Below are positions 17,681 to 26,034 of a stretch of DNA of 64,000 bases, in pieces. Position numbers and translations under genes: made by a program. The stretch lies in assembly GCF_018476905.1 (NCBI RefSeq), contig NZ_JAHCVK010000006.1:1-64000 (forward strand), in the 5' to 3' direction. The DNA is from Geomobilimonas luticola (lineage in GTDB: Bacteria; Desulfobacterota; Desulfuromonadia; Geobacterales; Geobacteraceae). Positions within the stretch are counted from its first letter, which is position 1; each line of letters opens with the position of its first letter. The notes beneath the pieces were generated by a model. It ran no database searches. It worked only from the letters and a program-made list of their open reading frames with translations, and was not told where the DNA came from.

Positions 17681-18958
17681 ATGCGCAGAAAACTTTTAAC
17701 CCTGTTGAGCGGCCTGTTACTGCTCGGCGCAACTACGGTAGCCCACGCGGAGGTCAAGGCGGGGTCCTTCGGACTCACCCCCTTTGTCGGCGGCTTCCTT
17801 TTTGACGGTGCCCAGCACCTGGAAATGATGCCGATGTACGGCATTCGCGCCGGCTACAACTTCACGGAGAATTTCGGTTTCGAGGGGGTGTTCAACTACG
17901 TTCGGACTGAACCCACCGCCGCGAGATATGTCATCCCGGGACAGGGAAAATCCAACGTCTATAACTACCGCGGCGAACTACTCTACCACTTCATGCCGAA
18001 AAGCAGGTTCGTCCCCTTCCTTGCTGCCGGCTATGGAGCCCAGACCATCGACCCGGAAAACGTAGCGAGCGATACGCACGGCGCGTTCTCCGCCGGCGGC
18101 GGTTTCAAGTATTTCTTCACCGACAGCATCGCCCTGCGGGGTGACGTCCGCGACCTGGTCATCAACAAGATGGCAACTCTCGCCGACCAAACCAAGAAGC
18201 AGACCGTGAATAATGTGGAGTACGGCCTGGGCATCTACTTCCAGTTCGGCGGTGAGAAACCTGCCCCGGCCCCCGTGGCTGCCCCGGCTCCCCCGCCGCC
18301 GCCCGCACCTGCTCCGGCCCCTGTCAAGAAAGAGGTCGTCGCACCGGCGCCACCGCCGCCACCAGCTCCGACGAGCAAAATATCCGTAACTCCGGCAACC
18401 ATCACCAGGGGGCAGGCAGCAACTCTCGCCTGGTCTTCGGAGAACACCACGGACTGTACCGTCGAACCGGGCGGAGCCGTCCAGACCCAGAACTCCATCT
18501 CCGTAACCCCCACGGCCGACACTACGTACACCCTCACCTGCAACGGCCCGGGAGGCAGGACCACCAGCACCACGAACCTGACCGTTCAGGCGCCGCCGCC
18601 TGAAAAGGTATGCATCGTCCTTGGCGTCCAGTTCGACACCAACAAGGCCGTCGTGAAGCCCAAGTATCACGATGAGATCAAGAAGGCAGCCGACTTCCTG
18701 ACCAAGTACGATTTCGTAACGGGCGTCATCGACGGTTACACCGATAACGTCGGTACGTACAAGTACAACCAGAAACTCTCCCAGAAGCGTGCGGAAGCTG
18801 TCCGGACCTATCTGATCGAGAAATTCGGCATCAAAGCGGACCGCCTCACCGCCAAAGGTCACAGCTACGACAATCCCGTCGCCAGCAACGACACGGCTGC
18901 GGGCCGGGCCAAGAATCGCCGGATCGAAGCCAATTTCGAGTGCGTAATCCAGAAATAG
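17681..18958 (+). CDS. OmpA-family outer membrane beta-barrel protein
   Basis: A signal peptide (MRRKLLTLLSGLLLLGATTVAHA) is followed by an eight-strand-type beta-barrel to about residue 190, a Pro/Ala-rich hinge (PAPAPVKKEVVAPAPPPPP), an Ig-like domain about residues 235-300 (ITRGQAATLAWSSENTTDCTV), and a C-terminal OmpA peptidoglycan-binding domain (VQFDTNKAVVKPKYHDEIKK; GYTDNVG; NQKLSQKRAEAVRTYL; AAGRAKNRRIEA). It likely anchors the outer membrane to the wall. AAGGAGG precedes the ATG. A terminator follows. Confidence 0.92.
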   Translation: MRRKLLTLLSGLLLLGATTVAHAEVKAGSFGLTPFVGGFLFDGAQHLEMMPMYGIRAGYNFTENFGFEGVFNYVRTEPTAARYVIPGQGKSNVYNYRGELLYHFMPKSRFVPFLAAGYGAQTIDPENVASDTHGAFSAGGGFKYFFTDSIALRGDVRDLVINKMATLADQTKKQTVNNVEYGLGIYFQFGGEKPAPAPVAAPAPPPPPAPAPAPVKKEVVAPAPPPPPAPTSKISVTPATITRGQAATLAWSSENTTDCTVEPGGAVQTQNSISVTPTADTTYTLTCNGPGGRTTSTTNLTVQAPPPEKVCIVLGVQFDTNKAVVKPKYHDEIKKAADFLTKYDFVTGVIDGYTDNVGTYKYNQKLSQKRAEAVRTYLIEKFGIKADRLTAKGHSYDNPVASNDTAAGRAKNRRIEANFECVIQK

Positions 18959-18968
18959 CCATTGCGTA

Positions 18969-19006
18969 AAAAAAGGCCGCATCCCCCGGGGTGCGGCCTT
19001 TTTTCG
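18969..19006 (+). terminator. Intrinsic terminator after the OmpA-family gene
   Basis: A 13-bp GC-rich stem (AAGGCCGC... paired to ...GCGGCCTT) with one wobble is followed by TTTTTTCG. Confidence 0.85.
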
Positions 19007-19040
19007 TTTTTGCTCCCATCATCCTTTATCAGAGGCCATC

Positions 19041-22000
19041 ATGTCATTACGGCGCAAAATCTTGATCGGTGCGGTTGCTTTGTTTATAGGCAGCCTGCTC
19101 TTCGCAGCCTTCATACTCCCTTCCATCCTGCGGAACCTGGCAGTCGAGAAGATCGAAGAAGCTACCGGACGAAAGGCCTCGATTGCAAAGATATCCATCA
19201 ACCCCCTCAACTTGAGCGGCCGTGTTACGGACTTTCGGCTGGCAGAAAAAGGGACAAGCGCCACCTTCGTCTCGTTCAGCAGTGCCAGAGTTTCCATCAG
19301 CCCGGCATCCCTGGTGCGGCGAGCCCTCATCGTCTCCCGGATAGAGGTAGCCTCCCCCTATGTCAACGTAACCCGTTCAGCAGCCAATACCTACAACTTC
19401 ACCGATCTGGTCACGCCGAAGAAAGATGCGCCGCCGTCCAAGCCTCTCCAGTTTTCACTCAACAACATCGTTATCAAAGGAGGATCCATAGATTTCCATG
19501 ACCAGGCGGCACGCACCCCGACACACCACACGGTCCGCCGGATGGAAATTGCGGTTCCGTTTTTCAGCACCATCCCCTATCTCGCCGACAGGTACGTTGC
19601 GCCACACTTCAGCGCCATGATCAACGGGGCCGAACTCTCCGCCAGTGGCAAGCTGAAGCCCCTCGCCAAGACAATGGAAACGTCGATCAATCTCAAGCTC
19701 AAGGACTTCGACCTCCCCTACTACCTGGCCTACCTTCCCGTCACCGTGCCGATCAGCATCGGTTCCGGCAAGCTCTCCACCGACCTGGAACTGAGTTACC
19801 AGGTTTCGGCCCGGAACAGACCCGACCTGGGCATCGCCGGCCGCCTCGAACTGACGGGTCTCGCGATCAAGGAGAAGACAGGCGCCCCCCTCGTCGCCCT
19901 CAACCGCCTGACGGCACAGATAAACAAGGCTGCCATCTTCAGCCAGAACGTCGATCTGGCATCCCTGGAACTGGACGGAACCGCCGTGCATCTGGAGCGA
20001 AGCGCAGCGGGACAATGGAATTTCGAAAGGCTGAAAGGAAAGCAGCCCGCAGCTTCAGCCCCGAAGACGCCTCCGGAGAAAGCCGGAACCGACAAAGATG
20101 CCCCCAAGCCCACCGTGAAGCTGAAGACCCTTAAGTTCACCAACGGCTCAATGACGTTCAATGACCGGTTGCCTCCCGGGGGCTTCCGGGGCTCACTTCA
20201 GAGGGTCACCCTTTCCCTTGAGGACTTCAGTACGGCAGCGGGACAGAATGCACGCTGGAGTTTCGCATGCAGGAGTGATCGCAACGAGTCACTGGAGGCA
20301 GGAGGAACCGCTTCGGTCGAACCCGTTGCCGTCGCGGCCGACCTGAAGACCCGGGGAATTGCCCTTGGCGCCTACTACCCCTATCTGGCCAACGTGCTGA
20401 CCGCACCGGTCACCGGCTCAGTCGACGTAGGCGGTCACCTCGCTTTCGACACCAATGCCGGCCTTGCCATCGACAAACTGGCTCTGACCGGCAAGGGGCT
20501 TGCCACCCAATTCGCACCCAAGGAAGGGATAAGGTTGAACGAGCTGGTCGTGGGTGGTGGAAATCTCTCCCTGAAAGAACAAAAGGCCACCGTCGAACTG
20601 ATTGAATTGAAGGGAGCCACGTTCCAACTCTCCCGGGAAAAAGACGGTACCATCTCCCCCATGCGCCTTCTCCGCGAACCTTCGCCAGGAACGACAACCA
20701 CCACGGCCGCAGCGCCCCCAAAAGGGAAGAGCCCGGCCAGACCTTTCACCTACCTGCTTCGTAAAATCGGCGGCAGTGGTATCGGGATAACTTTCACCGA
20801 TCGTATGCCGAAGGACTCACCGGTCATCGATCTGCGGCGACTGCAATTCACTCTGGCAAACGTCACCGGTCCCCGCTTCGGATCGATCCCCTTCACCCTG
20901 ACAAGCCAGGTGGGAAAACAGGGGACTGTCCGGACCAACGGAACGGTCGTTCCCGCACCTCTGAAGCTCAAAGGAAATGTTGAACTGAAAAAAATCGCAC
21001 TCCGCGATTTCGAAGCGTACCTGCCGGAAAACCTCAATCTCTACGTGGCGGACGGAACCATCGATACCCGCATCTCCCTTGCTCTGGCCAGGGAACAGGG
21101 GAAAGGCCTGACGGGTAATTACGCGGGTACCCTCGGCGTCCGTTCATTCTATTGCCTTGACACGGTGGAATCGGAGGACCTGCTCAAGTGGGAGAGCCTG
21201 CAACTGGATGACATCAAGGGGACCATTTCCCCCTTCTCCCTGGCCATCAGGGAAGTTGCCCTCAACAACGTCTACTCCCGCATCGTGATCAACAAGGATG
21301 GCACCCTCAACCTCCAGAATCTTACGAAGAAGGAAGCCGCTCCCGCACCCCGGCAGGCATCCGGGACCGAGCCCCCGGCGGAGCCTGCCGCGCCGGCACC
21401 GCCCGCACCCCCGCCTGCCACGGGAGAAAAGCAGGTCCGGATCGGCGCGGTGACTATACAGGAAGGCACCCTCGCCTTCAGTGACCGCCATCTCCCCGGC
21501 GGCTTTGCAACAACCTTCTACCACCTTGGCGGGAGGGTGAGCGGTCTTTCTTCGGAAGAGAACCGCTTCGCGGATGTCGATCTGCGGGGCAACCTGGAAA
21601 ATCAGTCGCCACTCCAGATTACCGGCACACTCAACCCCTTGCGGAACGATCTGTTTGCCGACCTCAAGGTGAGTTTCACCGATATCGATCTGACCCCCGT
21701 CACCCCTTACTCCGGTACCTACCTGGGCTATACGGTGGAAAAGGGGAAACTCTCCCTCGACCTGAAGTACCTGATCAACAAGAAGGCCCTCAGCTCGGAA
21801 AACAGGGTGTTCATCGACCAGTTCACCTTCGGCAAGAAGGTTGAGAGCGACCGCGCAACCAATCTCCCCGTTCGGCTTGCCGTCGCGCTCCTCAAGGACC
21901 GCAAGGGCGAGATTCACCTTGACCTGCCGGTCAGTGGACGGACCGATGACCCGAAATTCAGTGTCTGGAGCGTAGTTCTCCAGATGCTGAAAAATCTTCT

Positions 22001-22631
22001 CGTCAAGGCGGCCACGTCACCCCTCGCGCTTCTGTCGGCGTTTGGCGGTGCGGATGATTTCAGCAGCATCGGCTTTGTCCCCGGCAGCGCCACACTCGCT
22101 CCCGCCGAACAGGAAAAACTCCTCAAACTTGCCGGTTCCCTCAATGACCGTCCCTCCATAAATCTGGAGATATCCGGTTTCGTCGAGCGGGAGAAAGACC
22201 GGGAAGGGTATCGGACGGAACTTCTCAACAAGAAACTGAGGGGAGAAAAGTTTCTCGCCCTGGTCAAGAGCAAGCAGAACAGGCCGGACCAGTCGCCCGA
22301 CAACGTTGAGGTTCTTCCCGAGGAATATTCCCGCCTGCTGAAAGAGGTATATCGCAAGGAAAAGTTCCCCAAACCCCGCAACGTCATCGGCCTGGTCAAG
22401 GATCTCCCCGACGCGGAGATGAAAAAGCTGATCATCACCAATACGACAGTTGGCAACGAACAACTGGAAACCCTGGCCCGTGACCGGGCGACGACGGTGC
22501 GCAACTTCCTCCTGGAAAAGGGGAAACTCCCCGCGGAGCGGTTGTTTCTGAAGCGTGACGACATCTACAAGGCACCGGCAAAGGAGGGAGAACGGGGGAG
22601 CAGGGTTGAATTCGGAGCGAACGTTAAATGA
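19041..22631 (+). CDS. DUF748 AsmA-like giant envelope protein
   Basis: 1196 residues. A single N-terminal membrane helix (ILIGAVALFIGSLLFAAFIL) is followed by ATGRKASIAKISINPLNLSG, the hallmark opening of DUF748/AsmA-type proteins, and many beta-rich repeats. Two recurrent lines read MTFNDRLPPGGF and LAFSDRHLPGGF. Pro/Ala-rich linkers occur near residues 335 and 775. The C-terminus (VPGSATLAPAEQEKLLKLA; ...RATTVRNFLLEKG) resembles the OmpA-like end often found in this family. AsmA-type proteins are thought to bridge the periplasm for lipid traffic; the exact role here is unproven. Confidence 0.85.
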   Translation: MSLRRKILIGAVALFIGSLLFAAFILPSILRNLAVEKIEEATGRKASIAKISINPLNLSGRVTDFRLAEKGTSATFVSFSSARVSISPASLVRRALIVSRIEVASPYVNVTRSAANTYNFTDLVTPKKDAPPSKPLQFSLNNIVIKGGSIDFHDQAARTPTHHTVRRMEIAVPFFSTIPYLADRYVAPHFSAMINGAELSASGKLKPLAKTMETSINLKLKDFDLPYYLAYLPVTVPISIGSGKLSTDLELSYQVSARNRPDLGIAGRLELTGLAIKEKTGAPLVALNRLTAQINKAAIFSQNVDLASLELDGTAVHLERSAAGQWNFERLKGKQPAASAPKTPPEKAGTDKDAPKPTVKLKTLKFTNGSMTFNDRLPPGGFRGSLQRVTLSLEDFSTAAGQNARWSFACRSDRNESLEAGGTASVEPVAVAADLKTRGIALGAYYPYLANVLTAPVTGSVDVGGHLAFDTNAGLAIDKLALTGKGLATQFAPKEGIRLNELVVGGGNLSLKEQKATVELIELKGATFQLSREKDGTISPMRLLREPSPGTTTTTAAAPPKGKSPARPFTYLLRKIGGSGIGITFTDRMPKDSPVIDLRRLQFTLANVTGPRFGSIPFTLTSQVGKQGTVRTNGTVVPAPLKLKGNVELKKIALRDFEAYLPENLNLYVADGTIDTRISLALAREQGKGLTGNYAGTLGVRSFYCLDTVESEDLLKWESLQLDDIKGTISPFSLAIREVALNNVYSRIVINKDGTLNLQNLTKKEAAPAPRQASGTEPPAEPAAPAPPAPPPATGEKQVRIGAVTIQEGTLAFSDRHLPGGFATTFYHLGGRVSGLSSEENRFADVDLRGNLENQSPLQITGTLNPLRNDLFADLKVSFTDIDLTPVTPYSGTYLGYTVEKGKLSLDLKYLINKKALSSENRVFIDQFTFGKKVESDRATNLPVRLAVALLKDRKGEIHLDLPVSGRTDDPKFSVWSVVLQMLKNLLVKAATSPLALLSAFGGADDFSSIGFVPGSATLAPAEQEKLLKLAGSLNDRPSINLEISGFVEREKDREGYRTELLNKKLRGEKFLALVKSKQNRPDQSPDNVEVLPEEYSRLLKEVYRKEKFPKPRNVIGLVKDLPDAEMKKLIITNTTVGNEQLETLARDRATTVRNFLLEKGKLPAERLFLKRDDIYKAPAKEGERGSRVEFGANVK

Positions 22632-22656
22632 TGCCTGGCTGAAACGTAAAACAAGA

Positions 22657-22684
22657 TTGACAATTCCCCGCCACTTGCCATAAT
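22657..22684 (+). promoter_or_regulatory. Promoter of the split rubrerythrin genes
   Basis: TTGACA and CATAAT are spaced by 16 bases, about 105 bases before the rubredoxin-like gene. Confidence 0.6.
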
Positions 22685-22788
22685 TTGCTCTCACCGGAAT
22701 GTTGCGGAACGGCGAATAGTGACACTGCTCGAAGCTATGCAGCCTGTCCGCGACCAGCATCAATAACCAACGTGCAAAGGGGAACAGC

Positions 22789-22902
22789 GTGAAAAAATGG
22801 AGATGCGTCATCTGCGATTACATCCATGAAGGACCGGAACCGCCGGAAACCTGTCCGGAATGCGGCGCCAGCCGCGATAATTTCGAGGAATACCAGGGGT
22901 AG
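22789..22902 (+). CDS. Rubredoxin-like small iron protein
   Basis: A 37-residue protein starting at GTG with AAAGGGG 6 bases upstream. It reads KKWRCVICDYIHEGPEPPET then CPECGA, giving two CxxC pairs (residues 6/9 and 22/25) that would bind one iron. The short spacing and the YIHEGPEPPETCP line match the rubredoxin domain of rubrerythrins rather than ordinary rubredoxin. Only 28 bases separate it from the ferritin-like gene, so the two are surely co-expressed. It would pass electrons to the di-iron partner for peroxide reduction; that is inferred from rubrerythrin chemistry. Confidence 0.85.
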   Translation: MKKWRCVICDYIHEGPEPPETCPECGASRDNFEEYQG

Positions 22903-22930
22903 AATCAAACATATCCACGAGGAGGCGTTG

Positions 22931-23383
22931 ATGGGATTCACGACACTGGAAGAGATTATCACGTTCGCCGTACAGCGGGAGGAAACCGCCTACCAGCTTT
23001 ACAAGACCGCGGCGGAAACGAGTACGAGCATCGCTGCCCGCAAGATGTTCGAGGAAATGGCCGCCGAAGAAAAGGGGCACAAGGAAGTCTTCAGCAAGAT
23101 CGACCTGGCGGAGGCCGCAGGGTTTGGTGCCCGCACCTCGACCGACATGAAACTGAGCGAATACCTGGTGGATATCCCGCTCCGGCCGAACATGACCTAC
23201 CAGGAGATCCTCACCTATGCCATCAAGACCGAAGAAAGCGCCTACCGGCTTTACAAGGCGGCGGCGGAGATGACCGACGACCCTAAGCTGAAAAAGACCC
23301 TCCTGGTCTTCGCCGACGTGGAAAAAGGGCACAAGCTGCGGGTGGAGAATCTCTACGACGAGCACGTCCTGACCGAGAATTAA
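22931..23383 (+). CDS. Ferritin-like (rubrerythrin di-iron domain) protein
   Basis: 150 residues, a four-helix di-iron protein. The two duplicated halves each carry an iron-ligand Glu (REETAYQLYKTAAE and TEESAYRLYKAAAE) and an ExxH motif (EEKGH and VEKGH). This is the rubrerythrin catalytic core without its rubredoxin tail; the tail is the gene just upstream. ATG 22931 follows GAGGAGG, and the longer open frame is rejected because it overlaps the rubredoxin gene. It is likely cytoplasmic peroxide defence in an anaerobe. A terminator closes the unit. Confidence 0.9.
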   Translation: MGFTTLEEIITFAVQREETAYQLYKTAAETSTSIAARKMFEEMAAEEKGHKEVFSKIDLAEAAGFGARTSTDMKLSEYLVDIPLRPNMTYQEILTYAIKTEESAYRLYKAAAEMTDDPKLKKTLLVFADVEKGHKLRVENLYDEHVLTEN

Positions 23384-23420
23384 CGGCTTTCAGCGTCCGT
23401 CTGTGAATAGTCACAATACA

Positions 23421-23448
23421 AGGGATGCCCCCGAGGGCATCCCTTTTT
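23421..23448 (+). terminator. Terminator after the ferritin-like gene
   Basis: Stem GGGATGCCC/GGGCATCCC with loop CCGA, then TTTTT. The barstar gene converges on it from the other side. Confidence 0.85.
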
Positions 23449-23477
23449 CGTGCATTATACTCATGCCCGACAGGCTT

Positions 23478-23771
23478 CTACCCCATGCGGACTACGATTT
23501 TCAGCTCCCCCCCCCGTTCCGCCGCCGCATCCCGGAGCAGTTCCACCACCCTTTCAAAACTGTCACCCATGGCCGCCCGGGAAAGCCCGGCCCTGTTCCA
23601 GACCAGCTCCAGGGGACCCGGCACGTCAGCTGTCAGCACATCCCACAAGGCATCAAGGTTGCGGCCGAAATGGCGGGGAAGCGCAAGCTGCCGTTCCAGT
23701 TCGGCATAGAACGTCTCCATGCTGATCACGGTCTGTCCGTCAAGGATGCAGCGTCGCACATTCACTCGCAT
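23478..23771 (-). CDS. Barstar-type ribonuclease inhibitor
   Basis: 97 residues matching barstar across its length: an LDGQTVISMETFYAELERQL opening, then LPRHFGRNLDALWDVLT, the helix that plugs the barnase active site. Both key aspartates (equivalent to Asp35 and Asp39 in barstar) are present in NLDALWD. Its ATG lies inside the end of the barnase gene (10-base overlap), so the two are translationally coupled, with inhibitor after toxin. There is no signal peptide, as expected for a cytoplasmic immunity protein. Confidence 0.92.
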   Translation of the reverse strand: MRVNVRRCILDGQTVISMETFYAELERQLALPRHFGRNLDALWDVLTADVPGPLELVWNRAGLSRAAMGDSFERVVELLRDAAAERGGELKIVVRMG

Positions 23772-24229
23772 GCCGGCACCTCCCGAAAGCTCCGGTAGTG
23801 GTCTACCGTCACCATACGCAGGCCGCCATCGGCGTAGAGGAGGCGCTTGGCACCACGGTGGCCGCCATGATAGTCCAGGTCTGCTTCACGCCACTCCCCC
23901 CTGCCGTCGGGGAGCCGCCGTTCACGGTTGCCAAAACGGTCTCCGCCGATACTTTTCCCCCGCAGGGAAGGTACGCTCCAGAGATCGCTTCCCGGTCGCC
24001 AGCCGGAAGCCCTCGCCTGCCGCTTGGTAATGAAAGCGAGAGGGAGCTGGCGGTTGCGGCTGGCATTAAGGCTCCGCAGTACTGTCACCAGTTCCTGTTC
24101 GTTGATCTTTGATCGCAGTTGCCGGTTAAATTCCCGTACCGTGTCCTCGCAGCGGGCGGCCACAACCTGACCGGCGCCGAGCAGCAGAACAGCGGCACAC
24201 AGCACGATACCCCTGATGCACATTCCCAT
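23762..24229 (-). CDS. Barnase-type secreted guanyl-specific ribonuclease
   Basis: 155 residues with a signal peptide (CIRGIVLCAAVLLLGAGQVVA). The mature part follows barnase: LAFITKRQARASGW, GKSIGGDRFGNRERRLPDG, WREADLDYHGG, AKRLLYADGG, TVDHYRSF. The catalytic Glu (in WREAD), Arg (in KRLLY) and His (in DHY), corresponding to barnase Glu73, Arg87 and His102, are all in place, so the enzyme should be active. GGAGGAG lies 8 bases before the ATG. It is probably exported to degrade RNA for nutrition or against competitors. Confidence 0.92.
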   Translation of the reverse strand: MGMCIRGIVLCAAVLLLGAGQVVAARCEDTVREFNRQLRSKINEQELVTVLRSLNASRNRQLPLAFITKRQARASGWRPGSDLWSVPSLRGKSIGGDRFGNRERRLPDGRGEWREADLDYHGGHRGAKRLLYADGGLRMVTVDHYRSFREVPACE

Positions 24230-24253
24230 TGGACATCTCCTCCCATTGAACCG

Positions 24254-25177
24254 TTATCGGTCTTTCCTCCGGGGGAGGACAATTCCATTCCCCTGCAGGA
24301 AATCCGCCACCCTCTGCAGGTCGGGAATGCCGCCCCGTCCCCCCGACCGGGTACATTTCAGGGCGGCCATGGCACTGGCGAACGGGAGGACCGTCGACAG
24401 TTCCCACCCCTGCAGCAGGCCAAACAGGTAGCCGCCATGGAACACATCCCCCGCCCCGGTCGTGTCGACCGCCGCTACCGGAAAGGCGGGCTGGCGGAGA
24501 ACGCCCTCCTTCCACCAGGTCAGGCTCCCCTCCGTGCCGCGAGTCACGGTAACCACCGGCGCCCCGATTGACCGGGCGAACCCGGCAAAGGTACCGTCTC
24601 CCCCATCCCAGCCGAGATCGAAGGCAAACTGCTCGCCCGCCACTACATAATCGCATGATCTCGCCAGGTCGGCCATCCCGGGACGAAGCCTCCCCGCATC
24701 GAGCATGACCGGAATTCCCCGCTGGCGGGCATCTCCAGCCGCTGCCAGGGAGACTTCCACCATGAGGCCGTCGAGCAGGAGAAAACTGCTGCCGTCCAGG
24801 TAGTGGGATGAAAGCTCCCCTTGAGAAAGGGGCTCACCGGTCGGACGCTGCCAGAAAATGGTACGGCTGGCGCTCCCCTGCTCAACCACAATAAATGCCC
24901 GCTGGGACACTGCACCGGAACGGGTGACAAGTCCACGGCAGTCTATTCCTTCCTTGTCGAGAGAACGGCGAATTCGCACTCCAAGTTCATCATCCCCGAC
25001 CACGCCATGAAACGTCGATCGTACCCCCAGGCGTGACAGTGCCACCAGGGCGGTGGCGACCGGCCCACCCCCCTGCTCTTCCCAATGCAGCACTTCCTGC
25101 TTGCTGTCCGCCGGAGGATAGGTATCCACCGTCGCCAGGAAATCCCAGCTGCATTGCCCGATTCCCGTCACCACCAT
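24254..25177 (-). CDS. PfkB-family carbohydrate/nucleoside kinase
   Basis: A ribokinase-fold sugar kinase of 307 residues. It has the N-terminal GGGPVATALVALSRLG motif and the C-terminal DTTGAGDVFHGGYLFGLLQG signature, whose GAGD aspartate is the catalytic base. The lid-strand region HGVVGDDELGVRI is normal. The substrate cannot be read. It is the first gene of a minus-strand unit whose next genes (24 bases on) are barnase and barstar, an unexplained pairing. It is divergent from hsp20 across a short AT-rich promoter region. Confidence 0.85.
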   Translation of the reverse strand: MVVTGIGQCSWDFLATVDTYPPADSKQEVLHWEEQGGGPVATALVALSRLGVRSTFHGVVGDDELGVRIRRSLDKEGIDCRGLVTRSGAVSQRAFIVVEQGSASRTIFWQRPTGEPLSQGELSSHYLDGSSFLLLDGLMVEVSLAAAGDARQRGIPVMLDAGRLRPGMADLARSCDYVVAGEQFAFDLGWDGGDGTFAGFARSIGAPVVTVTRGTEGSLTWWKEGVLRQPAFPVAAVDTTGAGDVFHGGYLFGLLQGWELSTVLPFASAMAALKCTRSGGRGGIPDLQRVADFLQGNGIVLPRRKDR

Positions 25178-25248
25178 GACGACCCTCCTTTTCCTGGACT
25201 AACGATACCACAAGATCAGTGACAAGTGAATGACGGCCGCCAATCAAC

Positions 25249-25273
25249 AATATTGAATTTCTTTTTCAATATT
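25249..25273. promoter_or_regulatory. Perfect inverted repeat in the hsp20 control region
   Basis: AATATTGAA and TTCAATATT form 9-bp arms around a 7-base spacer, 48 bases before the hsp20 start and 72 before pfkB. It is unlike CIRCE in sequence. It could be an operator for either divergent gene. Confidence 0.5.
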
Positions 25274-25320
25274 TGTAAAATCAACTTAGAAGACAGCATG
25301 ATGCAAAGGAGGTGTCTGAC

Positions 25321-25878
25321 ATGAGAAAAAATACAGTGCTGAAAGCTGTCGGCAGGGAACATCCTGCAGGTGATGAGACCAAAGCAGGAACGGCTCAGGG
25401 ACAAGGGCTCCGTACAGAAGTCGAAAGGGGTGGACTTCCCACCTTAATGGACGAAATGGAGCGGTTCATGGAGGATTCCTTTAACCGGTCCTTCTTCTCG
25501 ACGGGGATGCTCCCCTTCAGGCGGTTGTTCCACGAACTGGGGAACAGGGGTATGGTCTATCCAAGCGTCGATGTCTACGAAGAGAAAGATACCATTGTCG
25601 TGAAGGCCGAACTTCCGGGAATGGAACGTGACGATATCGACATTCGGCTGATGGATAATGCCATCATCATCTCCGGTGAGAAAAAATCCGAGGAAAAGGT
25701 GGAACGGAAGGACTATTTCCGGATGGAGCGGTCCGAAGGGTCGTTCAGCAGGACTTTGAACCTGCCGAATGGCATAGACGCCGACCACGCCAAGGCCAGT
25801 TTCAAGGACGGCATACTTGAAGTGCGGATCCCCAAAACAACCGATCAGAGATCCGGTCGGCATCTCAAGGTAGAATAA
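25321..25878 (+). CDS. Hsp20/alpha-crystallin small heat shock protein
   Basis: 185 residues, with an ATP-independent holdase domain in the C-terminal half: YPSVDVYEEKDTIVVKAELPGM, DIRLMDNAIIISGEKK, RSEGSFSRTLNLPNGID and the closing DGILEVRIPKT with the alpha-crystallin I-x-I-type end. The N-terminal 70 residues are variable. ATG 25321 has a textbook AAAGGAGGT; a GTG 9 bases earlier is in frame but less likely. A perfect inverted repeat lies upstream, and a terminator follows. Confidence 0.92.
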   Translation: MRKNTVLKAVGREHPAGDETKAGTAQGQGLRTEVERGGLPTLMDEMERFMEDSFNRSFFSTGMLPFRRLFHELGNRGMVYPSVDVYEEKDTIVVKAELPGMERDDIDIRLMDNAIIISGEKKSEEKVERKDYFRMERSEGSFSRTLNLPNGIDADHAKASFKDGILEVRIPKTTDQRSGRHLKVE

Positions 25879-25901
25879 TCACGCACGGAAGCAAGACAGA
25901 G

Positions 25902-25929
25902 GGGGGAAGAGCGATCTTCCCCCTTTTTT
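25902..25929 (+). terminator. Terminator after hsp20
   Basis: Stem GGGGGAAGA/TCTTCCCCC with loop GCGA, then TTTTTT. Confidence 0.85.
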
Positions 25930-26034
25930 GTTCTTCGCCATTCCCAGCCAAACCCGTTGCCCAACCCCGTAAAAACCGCTATAATCCCTTGTCTCATTAA
26001 TTCAGGATTCCCGGTCCGTCACAGGATGGCACCC

